DNA from: an uncultured Bacteroidales bacterium
GTDB lineage: Bacteria > Bacteroidota > Bacteroidia > Bacteroidales > UBA932
Direction: 5' to 3'
Assembly: GCA_902461985.1 (NCBI GenBank)
Contig: CABQAB010000001.1
Span: forward strand, 1 to 25,179
Length of the DNA: 25,179 nt
Below the pieces are notes generated by a model. It had not been told where the DNA came from, did not search any database, and saw nothing but the letters and a program-made list of their open reading frames with translations. The position numbers and the translations under genes are program-made. How positions within the stretch are numbered: the first letter of the stretch is position 1; every line of letters starts with the position of its first letter. Shown here one piece after another: positions 14,572 through 23,658 of this stretch.

Positions 14572-16209
14572 ATGATGAAAAAGAGTATCAAATTCCTTTC
14601 TGCTGTTCTCGGACTCGCAGTCGTAGCCTGCGGTTCTCCTGAAAAAATGGCGGAACAGGCAGAGAACGTGATTGTCAAATGCAATCCTGAAGTTCTCGAA
14701 GTGGTTGCCGGCAACATCGATGCAACCGTGAGCGTTACTTATCCTGAGGATTATTTCCATCCGAAAGCCATCCTTACCGTTACTCCGGTAATCGTATTCG
14801 AAGGCGGCGAGCAGGCTATGGAGCCTTATGTTTTCCAGGGCGAGAAAGTCGAGGACAACTATGAGACAGTTCCTGCTGCAGGTGCGACAGTTACGAAGAA
14901 GGTTCATTTCACTTATGAGCCGGGCATGGAAAAATGCTATCTTGAACTCCGCGGTGTGGTTAGCTACAAGAAGGACAAGATTGACCTCCCTGTGAAGAAA
15001 GTTGCCGACGGTGCAAACACGACATATATGCTTGCATGCAAGAAAGGCAGAGTTGACTACAAGGCTGACAACTACCAGGACGTTATCGCAATGCCTGAGG
15101 AAGGCCAGATTCTTTACACAATCAACAGCTCTAACGTAAGAAACTCCGAGCTCAAAGGCCAGTCAGTGAAGGATTTCCTCGCTGCAGTAGAGGCTGCCAA
15201 GGCTAACGAGCGCAAGACCATCAAGAGCACAGACATCGTTGCATACGCTTCACCTGACGGTCCTGAGAAAGAGAACAACAAACTTTCAGACAACCGTTCG
15301 GCTTCAGCCGAGAAGGCATTCAACAAGGTTACCAAGAAAGCCCCTATCGACGCTCCGGTAAACGTGAAGTCAGTAGGTGAGGACTGGGAAGGTTTCCAGG
15401 AACTCGTTGCCAACTCAAACCTTGAGGACAAGGACCTCATCATCCGCGTTCTTTCCATGTACAGCGACCCTGCAGTCCGCGAACAGGAAATCAAGAACAT
15501 GTCTGCAGTCTACACCACTCTTGCAAAGGATGTCCTCCCTGGTCTCCGCCGCGCAAGAATCATCGCAAACGTAGAGTTCACCAACTACTCAAGCGAGGAA
15601 CTTCTCCAGCTTCTTGACGAAAACATCGACGTTCTTGACGAAGAGGCTCTTCTCCGCGCCGCTACTCTCGTGAAAGAGGATGCCAAGGCTGCCGTTTACA
15701 AGAAAGCCATCGAAAAATACTCAAGCGCACGCGCACAGTACAACCTCGCAGTCGTTTACGCAAAAGCAGGCAAAGACGCCGAGGCAAAGGCTGCCGTTGC
15801 AAAATGTGACGCCAACGATGCTGACGTGAAGAACCTCCTCGGAGTTCTTGCTCTCCGCGAGAACAAACTCGATGAGGCTGCCAAGTATTTCGCTGCTTCT
15901 GCAACTGAGGCTGCCGTAGAGAACGCCGCTGTCGTAGCAATCCACAAGGGTGACTACAAAGGCGCAGCTGCAAAACTCGCAGGCAAGAAAGGTTTCGTTG
16001 CCGCTCTTGCAAACACTCTCACAGGCAACTACGCTGCTGCCAAGGCTGCAATCACTTGCGACTGCCCTGACTTTGCATACCTCAAGGCTGTCATCGCAGC
16101 ACGCGAAGGTGACGCGAAGGCCGTCAAGGCAAACCTTGAGAACGCCAAGAAGTGCGAGAAACTCGCCAAGAGAGCTGCCAACGACATCGAATTCGTTCAG
16201 TTCAACTAA
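14572..16209 (+). CDS. Abundant lipoprotein with OmpA-like middle and TPR-like tail
   Basis: A 545-residue predicted lipoprotein (lipobox VVACG, Cys20). An N-terminal beta-rich region (about 25-155) precedes an OmpA-like segment with the peptidoglycan-associating pattern TDIVAYASPDGPEKENNKLS followed by DNRSASAEKAF (about 220-250). The C-terminal part (about 360-540) is a run of Ala-rich helical repeats resembling TPRs (YNLAVVYAKAGKDAEAKAAV, LLGVLALRENKLDEAAKYF). This suggests an outer-membrane lipoprotein that links to the cell wall and binds protein partners. Codon use is strikingly biased (Leu almost only CTC/CTT), unlike its neighbours, which indicates high expression. ATG codons occur at 14572 and 14575, and either may serve. 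The gene is transcribed alone, with its own promoter and terminator. Confidence 0.75.
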   Translation: MMKKSIKFLSAVLGLAVVACGSPEKMAEQAENVIVKCNPEVLEVVAGNIDATVSVTYPEDYFHPKAILTVTPVIVFEGGEQAMEPYVFQGEKVEDNYETVPAAGATVTKKVHFTYEPGMEKCYLELRGVVSYKKDKIDLPVKKVADGANTTYMLACKKGRVDYKADNYQDVIAMPEEGQILYTINSSNVRNSELKGQSVKDFLAAVEAAKANERKTIKSTDIVAYASPDGPEKENNKLSDNRSASAEKAFNKVTKKAPIDAPVNVKSVGEDWEGFQELVANSNLEDKDLIIRVLSMYSDPAVREQEIKNMSAVYTTLAKDVLPGLRRARIIANVEFTNYSSEELLQLLDENIDVLDEEALLRAATLVKEDAKAAVYKKAIEKYSSARAQYNLAVVYAKAGKDAEAKAAVAKCDANDADVKNLLGVLALRENKLDEAAKYFAASATEAAVENAAVVAIHKGDYKGAAAKLAGKKGFVAALANTLTGNYAAAKAAITCDCPDFAYLKAVIAAREGDAKAVKANLENAKKCEKLAKRAANDIEFVQFN

Positions 16210-16227
16210 GAGTTTCTTCCGCCTGAC

Positions 16228-16266
16228 ATACCCCTGGAAATCCCAGCGATTTCCAGGGGTATTTTA
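16228..16266 (+). terminator. Strong intrinsic terminator
   Basis: A 15-bp perfect stem (ATACCCCTGGAAATC at 16228-16242 and its complement at 16248-16262) with loop CCAGC is followed by a T-rich run (TTTTATTAT). It lies 18 bases after the stop of the OmpA-like lipoprotein gene and isolates that gene from the accessory module downstream. Confidence 0.92.
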
Positions 16267-16282
16267 TTATACCAACTTACAG

Positions 16283-16302
16283 GACCGGCAGCAAAGCCGG
16301 TC
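16283..16302. terminator. Secondary hairpin after the lipoprotein gene
   Basis: GACCGGC (16283-16289), loop AGCAAA and GCCGGTC (16296-16302) form a 7-bp GC-rich stem followed by TTTG. It could be a backup terminator or part of the leader of the next gene. No clear promoter for the gene at 16353 is visible around it. Confidence 0.4.
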
Positions 16303-16352
16303 TTTGTCATATCTCCCATAATTCTGGCGTAAAAATCCTTAACTGACCACAT

Positions 16353-16925
16353 ATGAAGAAAATCATAACTATGTTTGTAGCAGTATCAGCTGCATCATTT
16401 TTATTGAATATTAGTTCTTTGATTTTACTTGTACAAATCTTGCGGACAGTGAATAGAATTGCACTTGTTAAAAGAGAAGGACAAATTCCCGTAAAAACAA
16501 AGCGGAATGAAAAAATTGAGCGCATGGCTGTTGACGAAAAGGCAAAAATAATTGTCTGTGAACGCCTGCATATTCTCAATGAATTCATATTATCAAAAAT
16601 GACTCATAATTTTTCAGGAGATGCTTCAGAAGAATTGCATCAACTGATGATGGATAAGGCTTATTTTATTGAATCTACAAGGATATCATTCTCAATAGAG
16701 CATCCAAAATTTATAGAATGTCTAAAGAAAAAAGGATTGTCTGACAGTGAAATCGGTTATTGCTGTTTCTATGCAATGGGATTGAAAGGTAAGGATATTT
16801 CTTCTTACATGGGAAACGGACATTATAAAATCAGCAGTGCAATCAGAAAGAAGATAGGTCTGGGCGAGCATGACACCAATCTTGACATATATATCCGTGG
16901 ATTATTGTCAGAAACGCATATCTGA
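16353..16925 (+). CDS. Membrane-anchored HTH protein (putative regulator)
   Basis: A 190-residue protein. Residues of about 7-31 form one hydrophobic helix. A basic stretch (KTKRNEKIERM) and a helical region follow. The C-terminus, about 127-172, resembles the LuxR/GerE-type helix-turn-helix of Bacteroidetes membrane-bound regulators: GLSDSEIGYCCFYAMGLKGK followed by a DIS-YMG turn and the recognition-helix-like KISSAIRKKIGL. With the N-terminus in the membrane, the HTH would face the cytoplasm. The gene is clearly AT-richer than the preceding lipoprotein gene and lies just upstream of the Rhs locus, which it may control. There is no ribosome-binding site and no sensor domain. The DNA-binding assignment rests on pattern only. 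Confidence 0.55.
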   Translation: MKKIITMFVAVSAASFLLNISSLILLVQILRTVNRIALVKREGQIPVKTKRNEKIERMAVDEKAKIIVCERLHILNEFILSKMTHNFSGDASEELHQLMMDKAYFIESTRISFSIEHPKFIECLKKKGLSDSEIGYCCFYAMGLKGKDISSYMGNGHYKISSAIRKKIGLGEHDTNLDIYIRGLLSETHI

Positions 16926-17072
16926 AGTTTTCCCTGTCTGAAAAATCTTTTCCTTTCATAACACCCTGATAATTACCATGTTAGCAGAGTGGTTTGTTGC
17001 TACAGCGATTAGTCCATAAAGATTCTCGTTGATTATCAATAAGTTAACCTTACTAATGGGAAAATTTTATTT

Positions 17073-17103
17073 TTTGAATAAAACTATGCCCCACATAAAT
17101 TTG
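17073..17103 (+). promoter_or_regulatory. Promoter of the YD-repeat/Rhs module
   Basis: TTTG (17073-17076), a 19-base spacer and TAAATTTG (17096-17103) match the Bacteroidetes promoter consensus exactly. Transcription would begin near 17110, about 18 bases before the ATG of the 66-residue gene. Nothing else is seen in the gap 16926-17127. Confidence 0.8.
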
Positions 17104-17127
17104 ACCCACAAATTTTAAATCAATGTT

Positions 17128-17328
17128 ATGAAAAGGCTTAGTTTACTTTTATTTGCATACTTGGCGGTATCGCTGTCAGGTATGGCGCAGACGGTCATAA
17201 CATATAGTTATGATGCTGCTGGGAACAGAACTACCAGAACTTCATCAAGCGATGCGGTCGTAGCTGATGAGTCTCAGACTCATGGAGAATCGGATATTCA
17301 TGATAATAGTCAAGTAACACAAAATTGA
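17128..17328 (+). CDS. Small secreted protein with a single YD repeat
   Basis: A 66-residue protein. The signal peptide (MKRLSLLLFAYLAVSLSGMA, cleavage near MAQ) is followed immediately by VITYSYDAAGNRTTRTSS, one unit of the YD/Rhs repeat, and then about 30 polar, acidic residues. The stop is 2 bases before the ATG of the giant Rhs protein, and both follow the same promoter, so they are co-expressed. The tail has no recognisable motif. Rhs proteins build a beta-cage from many YD repeats; a lone exported repeat could dock onto that cage, cap it, or be a relic of an N-terminal fragment. It has its own start and signal, so it is probably a functional gene. Confidence 0.65.
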   Translation: MKRLSLLLFAYLAVSLSGMAQTVITYSYDAAGNRTTRTSSSDAVVADESQTHGESDIHDNSQVTQN

Positions 17329-17330
17329 AT

Positions 17331-20300
17331 ATGAAAAGTCTGAAACTCTTAATTGACAAATCAATATTGATATCAACTATAACTCTTGCCGGCTTGTTCG
17401 TATGCAGGAGTTATGCGTATGCCCAGGTTGATACGACAGTTGTGGCGCAGGATGAATCAATAGAGTATCTGCCTTTGCAGGAATTTGACTTCGGAGTGCC
17501 GAATCCAAATGCCGACAGGTCCAAGCTAAAACAGCAAATTGATTATCAGAAAACTGTTTCGGTGGAAGAGCTGCATCGACCGGAGATTGAGGCAAAGGTG
17601 TTGAATAGCGGATATAAGGCGATGGCATTGTCTGAAGATGGTTCAGAGTATGCCGTCGGCCAGATTCCGTATCAGGAAAGTGTCACCCCATACGGAGGCC
17701 GTGTCTATAATGTGCCTATTATGGTCAGCCCAATGTCCAAGTTCCCGCCGCAGATAAGTCTGCAATATAACAGCCAGGCGGGAAACGGACTGGCGGGATA
17801 TGGCTGGGACATAGGTGGTTTGTCCTCTATCACAATTACCAACAAGAATCTTTATTATCACGGCAAAGTAGCCCCCGCTGATGTTAAAGATACAGATGCA
17901 GTCTATGCTTTGGACGGAGTGCCGCTGGTGCAGAATGACGATACATCGTTGGCAGGAGAATACCAACTGGAGACAGCGAAAGGGAACATTATTGTAAAAA
18001 AACACAAGTCTGGAAATTTCATAAGTTATTTCACTGCTTTATACCCGGATGGTTCCAAAGTGACTTATGGAAAGGCCTCCAACACTGTAGCAAAAGTTGT
18101 GTATCCCATCACTCTTTGGGAAGACAGATTCGGCAATCGGATAGAATACAACTATTATTCTGTAAATTCTGACTACAGGATTTCATCAATAAAATTCAAG
18201 CATACAAACAATAGTTCGTATATTGGGGAATTGTCTTTCACATATTCATCAAGAACTGATTTTCATATCAGATATCGGGCAAATCAGGCTACATACCAGA
18301 ATTGTATCCTAAAAAGCATAAAATCCGTCAGCAACGGTTCTGTTTTGAGTACATACACTCTGACGCATGAACTTAGGGATGGAGTGAATCTCCTTACATC
18401 AATTGGATGTACAAATGCGGCAGGAGAGAACTTGCCTCCGCTGACTTTTGAATATGGAAAGTTTTACAAAGATGAAGATTCGTCCAGCAAGGATTTCTCG
18501 AAAATAGATGAAATGTATCTTTCGACATATTTTTCATCATTATCGGATGTGAAATTCTACTATGTCAGGGGAAAATACATGCCGGACAGCTACCGTGACG
18601 GATTGATGATTTTTCCTGCGTTTCAAAATTATGGTATCATCGCCACACAGACAAAAGGCATTTGGCCATTTAAAAAAGAATATCACAAATTCGGGAGCAA
18701 ATATGCTGCAAGTCAGGAGGTCCTGATCGCCCCACGGCTGAGTTATATGAGCAATGTGGATAACGGCATTACTGTCGGCGAAGGATTCCAATGTATCGAT
18801 GCCGTTGATATTGACGGTGACGGTGTCGATGAAATTGTGAAAGTGAACTTCAACGGAATTTCAGAATCATCCGGCACAACCATATTAAAAATAACCATTT
18901 ATGCTTATAATGCCTCCTCCGGTACTATCCTTCAGGAAAAGACATTCAATGTGCCAGTGAACGGTATCGTGCGTGACGGTGATTTCGTAAGCCCGATGTG
19001 CCGACGCTATTATTTCGGTGATTTCAAAGGCGGCGGAAAAGCGCAGCTGCTGACAATTTCCTATAATCAGGATTTGCTGGGTAACGCCATGACTTCCTAT
19101 GCTTCGCTGATAGATCTGGATTCTAACTGTGAGATATCCGAAACTAATTTTATGTCATTGGGCTTGGATGACTATATGTTCTGCATTGACCTCGATGGAG
19201 ACGGCAGAACCGAAGTTTGCCACGCGACACCGTCCGGACTTAAGGTCTATAATTTTAACGGAAGTTCATTCTCTCTTACGAAAACTCATTCCGGGGTGAC
19301 ATCTTCCACTTTGTCCGAGGCAGATTATTATTTGCTGGATATAAACGGAGACGGCTATGTGGATATAGCACGAAAACCGGTAATTAATTCGTCCGATTGG
19401 TGTTTTTACAAGTTTACTGGAGAGACATTTGACAAACAAACTATTAGTCTTCACGGAGTAACGGAGCTGGATAGATTTATGTTCTTTGATGTAAACAAGG
19501 ACGGACTGCCGGACCTTATCAAAAGAAGATTGAATAAGGCTGCCGTTTATCTGAATGAAAAGGGTACCTATAAATATGATCATTTCATAAATTCCAAATG
19601 TTCCTTTGCTGAAAGCACTGAGTTCGTCCCTTGCAATGTCAGAGGATACAACTCCATGAGTGATTTCATCACAGTCGAGGGCTGTTATGTGAACCTGTAC
19701 AAGTTCTCGCAGGATCTGTCGTCTTCGAGGCTGCTCACCAGGATTACGAACAGTCTGGGCGCAACAAGCGTGAACAACTATGAAAACATGGCATATTCGG
19801 ACTGTGTCTATAACATAGACAAGACCAGGACCTACAGCAGCGCAGACGGTTATGCCAAATGCCGGTTTCCGCTCCCGCTCCTGTACAATACACAGAGCTA
19901 TATTTCTTCCTCACTGTCAGGTGCCGGACAGGTTTCAGACCTGTGGTATTCATATTCAGATGCCTGCGTTCATACCCGTGGACTTGGATTCTGCGGTTTC
20001 GGGAAAGTCAGGACAACTGATTTTCTGTCGGTGTCGGTTGCCAATAAAGAACCGGTGACAATAGAGACAAGAGACCCGGAGAAGATGGGTGTTACGACAC
20101 GCCTGGTACATGGTCACAGAATGACTCAGGATAATCCGTATGATATCACGGATTATACATACGACACTAATACTACGACTTATGGGAAACTGAATCCGAG
20201 GCTGACTAAGATTATTCATACGGACACACTTTCAACCAGCAAATCCACGACATCCTATGTATATGATTCCTATGGATATCCGACTTCAATCCGGGAAATG

Positions 20301-23300
20301 CGGACCTTAGATGGTGTTGTATTTTGGGGCGAATCAAAAAAAGTCGAGTATCTTCACAAAACAGCAGCGAATAATTACTGCCTGGGAAACATCCTGTCGG
20401 ACATGAGGACCAAAATATATAGTCCTTCACTCAGACCAGGGATTACAGCTACTTCTGAAGAGAGAGCCGCCATTGAGAAAAGTGCATTCCCCGGGACGGA
20501 GCAAGATGACGCCAACCAAGTAATGAAAGCGCCAAGGCCACCTCATCCTAATGTCCCGTCATATTGGATTGAAAAGCAGGTGTATTCATACAATGGCAAG
20601 ATGCTGCCTCTGACAAGAATAGACTCTGTCGGCACATCTTCTTCCAGACTGAATCAAAAGCTTAAAACTTGCTGGACATACGACAACTTTGGCAATGTTA
20701 CGGCAGAAAAGTATGTAAAATATGATGCTGCAACCGGCTTGGGCAAGACATATACTTATGACGGCAATGGCATCAATATGCTTGCATCTACAAATGAATT
20801 GGGGCAGACGACCACATTCTCGAATTTTAACAAATACGGGCAGCCTCTGTCCAGGGTTGACTATAAAGGCCGTACAACTTCATTTGAATATGACAATTGG
20901 GGACAACTCATTTCTACGACGGCACCAGACGGAATAGTATCTTCGACATCTTCGGAATGGGGTGGAATCGGATGCTATACTGTGACTAAAACAGCTGTCG
21001 GCAAACCTTCTGAAATCGTGCACTACGATGCGGCAGGGCGCGAAGTGAGGAGCGGTTCTCAGAGATTTGACGGGAAGTGGATATTTACGGATAAGGTTTA
21101 TGGACAGAACGGACAGATTCGGAAAGTCTCACTGCCGTTCAAGAGCACAGCATCTGCTGCATTGTGGAACACCTATGAATACGACGAGTATCAGAGGCCT
21201 GTCCGTTACACTCAGGCTTCCGGCAGCATCACCACTTGGGCATATAAGGGGAAAGCCACGACAGAATCCAAAGATGGAGTCTGGAACACAAAAATCATCG
21301 ATGCAAACGGACGGGTAGCCGTATCGCAGGATGCAGGAGGTGCTATAATCTATACTTTGCGTCCGGACGGACAGCCTTCAAGCATTTCTATGGCAGGCAC
21401 CAAAACAAGTTTCAGCTATGACGCCTATGGCAGAAGAGTAAAGATTGTTGACCCGAGCGCGGGGACGCAGACAGACAGTACCGCGTTCAACAGCGACGGG
21501 AGTACTGTGACAACGCATACGAATCCGAACGGAAGCATCATTACTTATACAGACAGATTTGGCCGCACTACAAGAGTCGAGCGTCCTGGAGAATATAACA
21601 CGGACTATTTGTATAATCCTGACGGGCTTCTGGCTTCTGAAGTGTCGTCTAACGGCACATCAAAGGCATATACTTACGATGAATATGACAGAATTTCAAC
21701 AGTTACGGAAACCGTTCCTGACGGCAAATGGCTTAGAAAGGCAGTTTCCTATTCTGCCGATGGAAACATCAGTTCAATAGCCTATGAGTCTCAGAACGGG
21801 CCGATTGCTACAGAAGACTTCTCGTATTCGAACGGGACGAATGTCGGAATCAGCTTGGACGGGACGCAGATTCGTCTAATAACTGAAGAAAACGAATTCG
21901 GACAGCCAACTTCTGTTTCTACCGGAGGAATTGAGCGCACATATTCCTATAACGCCTTCGGACAACCTGCCGGAAGGACTATGGGAGATGTAATGGATTT
22001 CTCTTATTCATTTGACCCGCTGAGGGGCAATCTTATGTCAAGAACAGATAATCTGCGCAATCTGACCGAGACATTCGGATATGATGAACTTAACCGTTTG
22101 ACGGCGATTGACGACAGGGAGATTACCTACTCCAAGACAGGCAATATCACAAGTATTGATGCAGTAGGTGACATGGCTTATGATGACAGCACAAAGCCAT
22201 ACCAGCTGACATCATTGACTTTGGAAGAAGATGTGGTGCCTGCACGGGTGCAGAACATTACATACACCTGCTACAGCCGTCCTTCAATTATAACGGAAGG
22301 TGGCAGGAGTGCAGCCTTCACTTACAACGGAGACGGGGACAGGGTGAAGATGAATGTCTCCGATGGTGCGACCGGCGTACTTTCGAGATATTATGTCGGC
22401 AACCAATATGAGTGCGATGTTACGCCGGGTGGAACAACGGAACGGCTTTACCTTGGAGGCGATGCATATTCCGCTCCAGCCGTCTATATAAAGGAGGGCT
22501 CGGGCGCATGGACTTTCTATAATGCAGGGCGCGACTATCTCGGTAATATCACTCATATTGCGACTCATGATGGAACTCTCGTGGAGGAGAACAGTTACGA
22601 CCCGTGGGGACGCTTGAGAAATCCAGAAACAAAAGAGATCTATGCTCTCGGAACAGAACCGGCACTTCTGCTCGGACGCGGATACACCGGGCACGAGCAT
22701 CTCAGATGGTTCGGGCTAATCAATATGAACGCCCGCCTTTATGACCCTGTTGTCGGACGCTTCCTCTCACCTGACCCTTATGTCCAGATGCCAGATTTCT
22801 CCCAGAGTTTCAATAGATATTCCTATTGCCTGAATAATCCTCTTGTGTACATTGATAAAAACGGGAAATTTTTTGTCTTCGATTCGTTCATTGTCGGTTT
22901 GTTCGGAGGATGGAATCGGGCGAAACAAATGGCTTACAATGATATAAAAATATGGGGTGGTCTGTTTGTAACAGATCCGAATAAAAACTTTTGGGGTAGG
23001 GTTGGAGAATTTTTTTCCAAATTTACTTGGCAGAGTTTACAGACTTTAGGAGGTTTTCTCACTGCTCATGCTTATAATACATTTAGAATTAAAGGAGGTG
23101 TTGTGAATGTAAGTTATAAATACGGGACAACTGTACTACAAACTGACCTCAAAGGCTGGGGAGCCGTGACGCAGGGAAATTATATCATAGGTAGCAATTC
23201 TATTAGGCCGGATGCTTCCAATACTTTGTTTCAGCACGAGTATGGGCATTATATACAAAGCCAGAAATTAGGTCCTGCATATTATTTTGCTATTGGAATA

Positions 23301-23633
23301 CCGAGCATTTGTTCTGCTTCTGACGAGAATAGTAACCACGACGAATATTACACAGAGCAAGATGCAAATATTCGTGCATTTCAGTATTTTAATGAGCATA
23401 TAGATTCTTTCTATTCTCCTTCAGATTCTATGTGGGATTTTGTAAATAACCCTATTAAAAATTTTAATCCGTCAAAACCATTAGATGATGCTGGAAATAA
23501 GGCCGCTCTTGCAAACGGTGTGATTAATATTGATGATTGGCAATTTTCCATAACTCATAATAATGGAGTGCAGGAAGCCCCTTTTATTGATGACACTGAT
23601 ATTTATGATGTTACTGTGGTAATAATTTTATAG
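17331..23633 (+). CDS. Secreted SpvB/YD-repeat (Rhs) protein with zincin C-terminal tip
   Basis: A 2,100-residue polymorphic-toxin-like protein. A Sec signal peptide (about 1-33) is followed by an SpvB-like start of the Tc/Rhs cage (about 121-167, PPQISLQYNSQAGNGLAGYG). Four FG-GAP-type Asp-rich loops, DIDGDGVDE (493), DLDGDGRTE (620), DINGDGYVD (670) and DVNKDGLPD (720), probably bind calcium. Many YD repeats span about 940-1730, and the Rhs core includes DPWGR (about 1757) and RLYDPVVGRFLSPDPY (1802-1817). The boundary reads NPLVYIDKNGK (to 1846), with DK where DP is usual. The tip (1847-2100) is AT-richer and carries HEYGH (1969-1973), a zinc-protease HExxH motif; Glu2009 or Asp2011 in YTEQDAN is a candidate third ligand. 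ATG 17331 is preferred to the TTG at 17325. Rhs cages enclose and deliver their tip; the target here is unknown. Confidence 0.88.
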   Translation: MKSLKLLIDKSILISTITLAGLFVCRSYAYAQVDTTVVAQDESIEYLPLQEFDFGVPNPNADRSKLKQQIDYQKTVSVEELHRPEIEAKVLNSGYKAMALSEDGSEYAVGQIPYQESVTPYGGRVYNVPIMVSPMSKFPPQISLQYNSQAGNGLAGYGWDIGGLSSITITNKNLYYHGKVAPADVKDTDAVYALDGVPLVQNDDTSLAGEYQLETAKGNIIVKKHKSGNFISYFTALYPDGSKVTYGKASNTVAKVVYPITLWEDRFGNRIEYNYYSVNSDYRISSIKFKHTNNSSYIGELSFTYSSRTDFHIRYRANQATYQNCILKSIKSVSNGSVLSTYTLTHELRDGVNLLTSIGCTNAAGENLPPLTFEYGKFYKDEDSSSKDFSKIDEMYLSTYFSSLSDVKFYYVRGKYMPDSYRDGLMIFPAFQNYGIIATQTKGIWPFKKEYHKFGSKYAASQEVLIAPRLSYMSNVDNGITVGEGFQCIDAVDIDGDGVDEIVKVNFNGISESSGTTILKITIYAYNASSGTILQEKTFNVPVNGIVRDGDFVSPMCRRYYFGDFKGGGKAQLLTISYNQDLLGNAMTSYASLIDLDSNCEISETNFMSLGLDDYMFCIDLDGDGRTEVCHATPSGLKVYNFNGSSFSLTKTHSGVTSSTLSEADYYLLDINGDGYVDIARKPVINSSDWCFYKFTGETFDKQTISLHGVTELDRFMFFDVNKDGLPDLIKRRLNKAAVYLNEKGTYKYDHFINSKCSFAESTEFVPCNVRGYNSMSDFITVEGCYVNLYKFSQDLSSSRLLTRITNSLGATSVNNYENMAYSDCVYNIDKTRTYSSADGYAKCRFPLPLLYNTQSYISSSLSGAGQVSDLWYSYSDACVHTRGLGFCGFGKVRTTDFLSVSVANKEPVTIETRDPEKMGVTTRLVHGHRMTQDNPYDITDYTYDTNTTTYGKLNPRLTKIIHTDTLSTSKSTTSYVYDSYGYPTSIREMRTLDGVVFWGESKKVEYLHKTAANNYCLGNILSDMRTKIYSPSLRPGITATSEERAAIEKSAFPGTEQDDANQVMKAPRPPHPNVPSYWIEKQVYSYNGKMLPLTRIDSVGTSSSRLNQKLKTCWTYDNFGNVTAEKYVKYDAATGLGKTYTYDGNGINMLASTNELGQTTTFSNFNKYGQPLSRVDYKGRTTSFEYDNWGQLISTTAPDGIVSSTSSEWGGIGCYTVTKTAVGKPSEIVHYDAAGREVRSGSQRFDGKWIFTDKVYGQNGQIRKVSLPFKSTASAALWNTYEYDEYQRPVRYTQASGSITTWAYKGKATTESKDGVWNTKIIDANGRVAVSQDAGGAIIYTLRPDGQPSSISMAGTKTSFSYDAYGRRVKIVDPSAGTQTDSTAFNSDGSTVTTHTNPNGSIITYTDRFGRTTRVERPGEYNTDYLYNPDGLLASEVSSNGTSKAYTYDEYDRISTVTETVPDGKWLRKAVSYSADGNISSIAYESQNGPIATEDFSYSNGTNVGISLDGTQIRLITEENEFGQPTSVSTGGIERTYSYNAFGQPAGRTMGDVMDFSYSFDPLRGNLMSRTDNLRNLTETFGYDELNRLTAIDDREITYSKTGNITSIDAVGDMAYDDSTKPYQLTSLTLEEDVVPARVQNITYTCYSRPSIITEGGRSAAFTYNGDGDRVKMNVSDGATGVLSRYYVGNQYECDVTPGGTTERLYLGGDAYSAPAVYIKEGSGAWTFYNAGRDYLGNITHIATHDGTLVEENSYDPWGRLRNPETKEIYALGTEPALLLGRGYTGHEHLRWFGLINMNARLYDPVVGRFLSPDPYVQMPDFSQSFNRYSYCLNNPLVYIDKNGKFFVFDSFIVGLFGGWNRAKQMAYNDIKIWGGLFVTDPNKNFWGRVGEFFSKFTWQSLQTLGGFLTAHAYNTFRIKGGVVNVSYKYGTTVLQTDLKGWGAVTQGNYIIGSNSIRPDASNTLFQHEYGHYIQSQKLGPAYYFAIGIPSICSASDENSNHDEYYTEQDANIRAFQYFNEHIDSFYSPSDSMWDFVNNPIKNFNPSKPLDDAGNKAALANGVINIDDWQFSITHNNGVQEAPFIDDTDIYDVTVVIIL

Positions 23634-23658
23634 ATTTGCTACAATTATAATTTGTGTC

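Noticed and set aside
15662..16012. Minus-strand open frame rich in Arg, Gln and Leu
   Set aside because: It is a by-product of the repetitive, codon-biased Ala/Lys-rich lipoprotein gene on the other strand.
16978..17019. A 13-codon open frame in the gap before the Rhs promoter
   Set aside because: It is too short, has no ribosome-binding site and no recognisable feature.
16926..17072. Search for an attachment site, tRNA end or insertion-sequence ends beside the accessory module
   Set aside because: No tRNA, no terminal inverted repeats and no integrase or transposase were seen, so island mobility rests only on base composition and content.
20100..22600. Possible tandem DNA repeats in the YD-repeat region
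   Set aside because: The protein repeats are degenerate and the DNA is not periodic; no CRISPR-like or microsatellite array is present.
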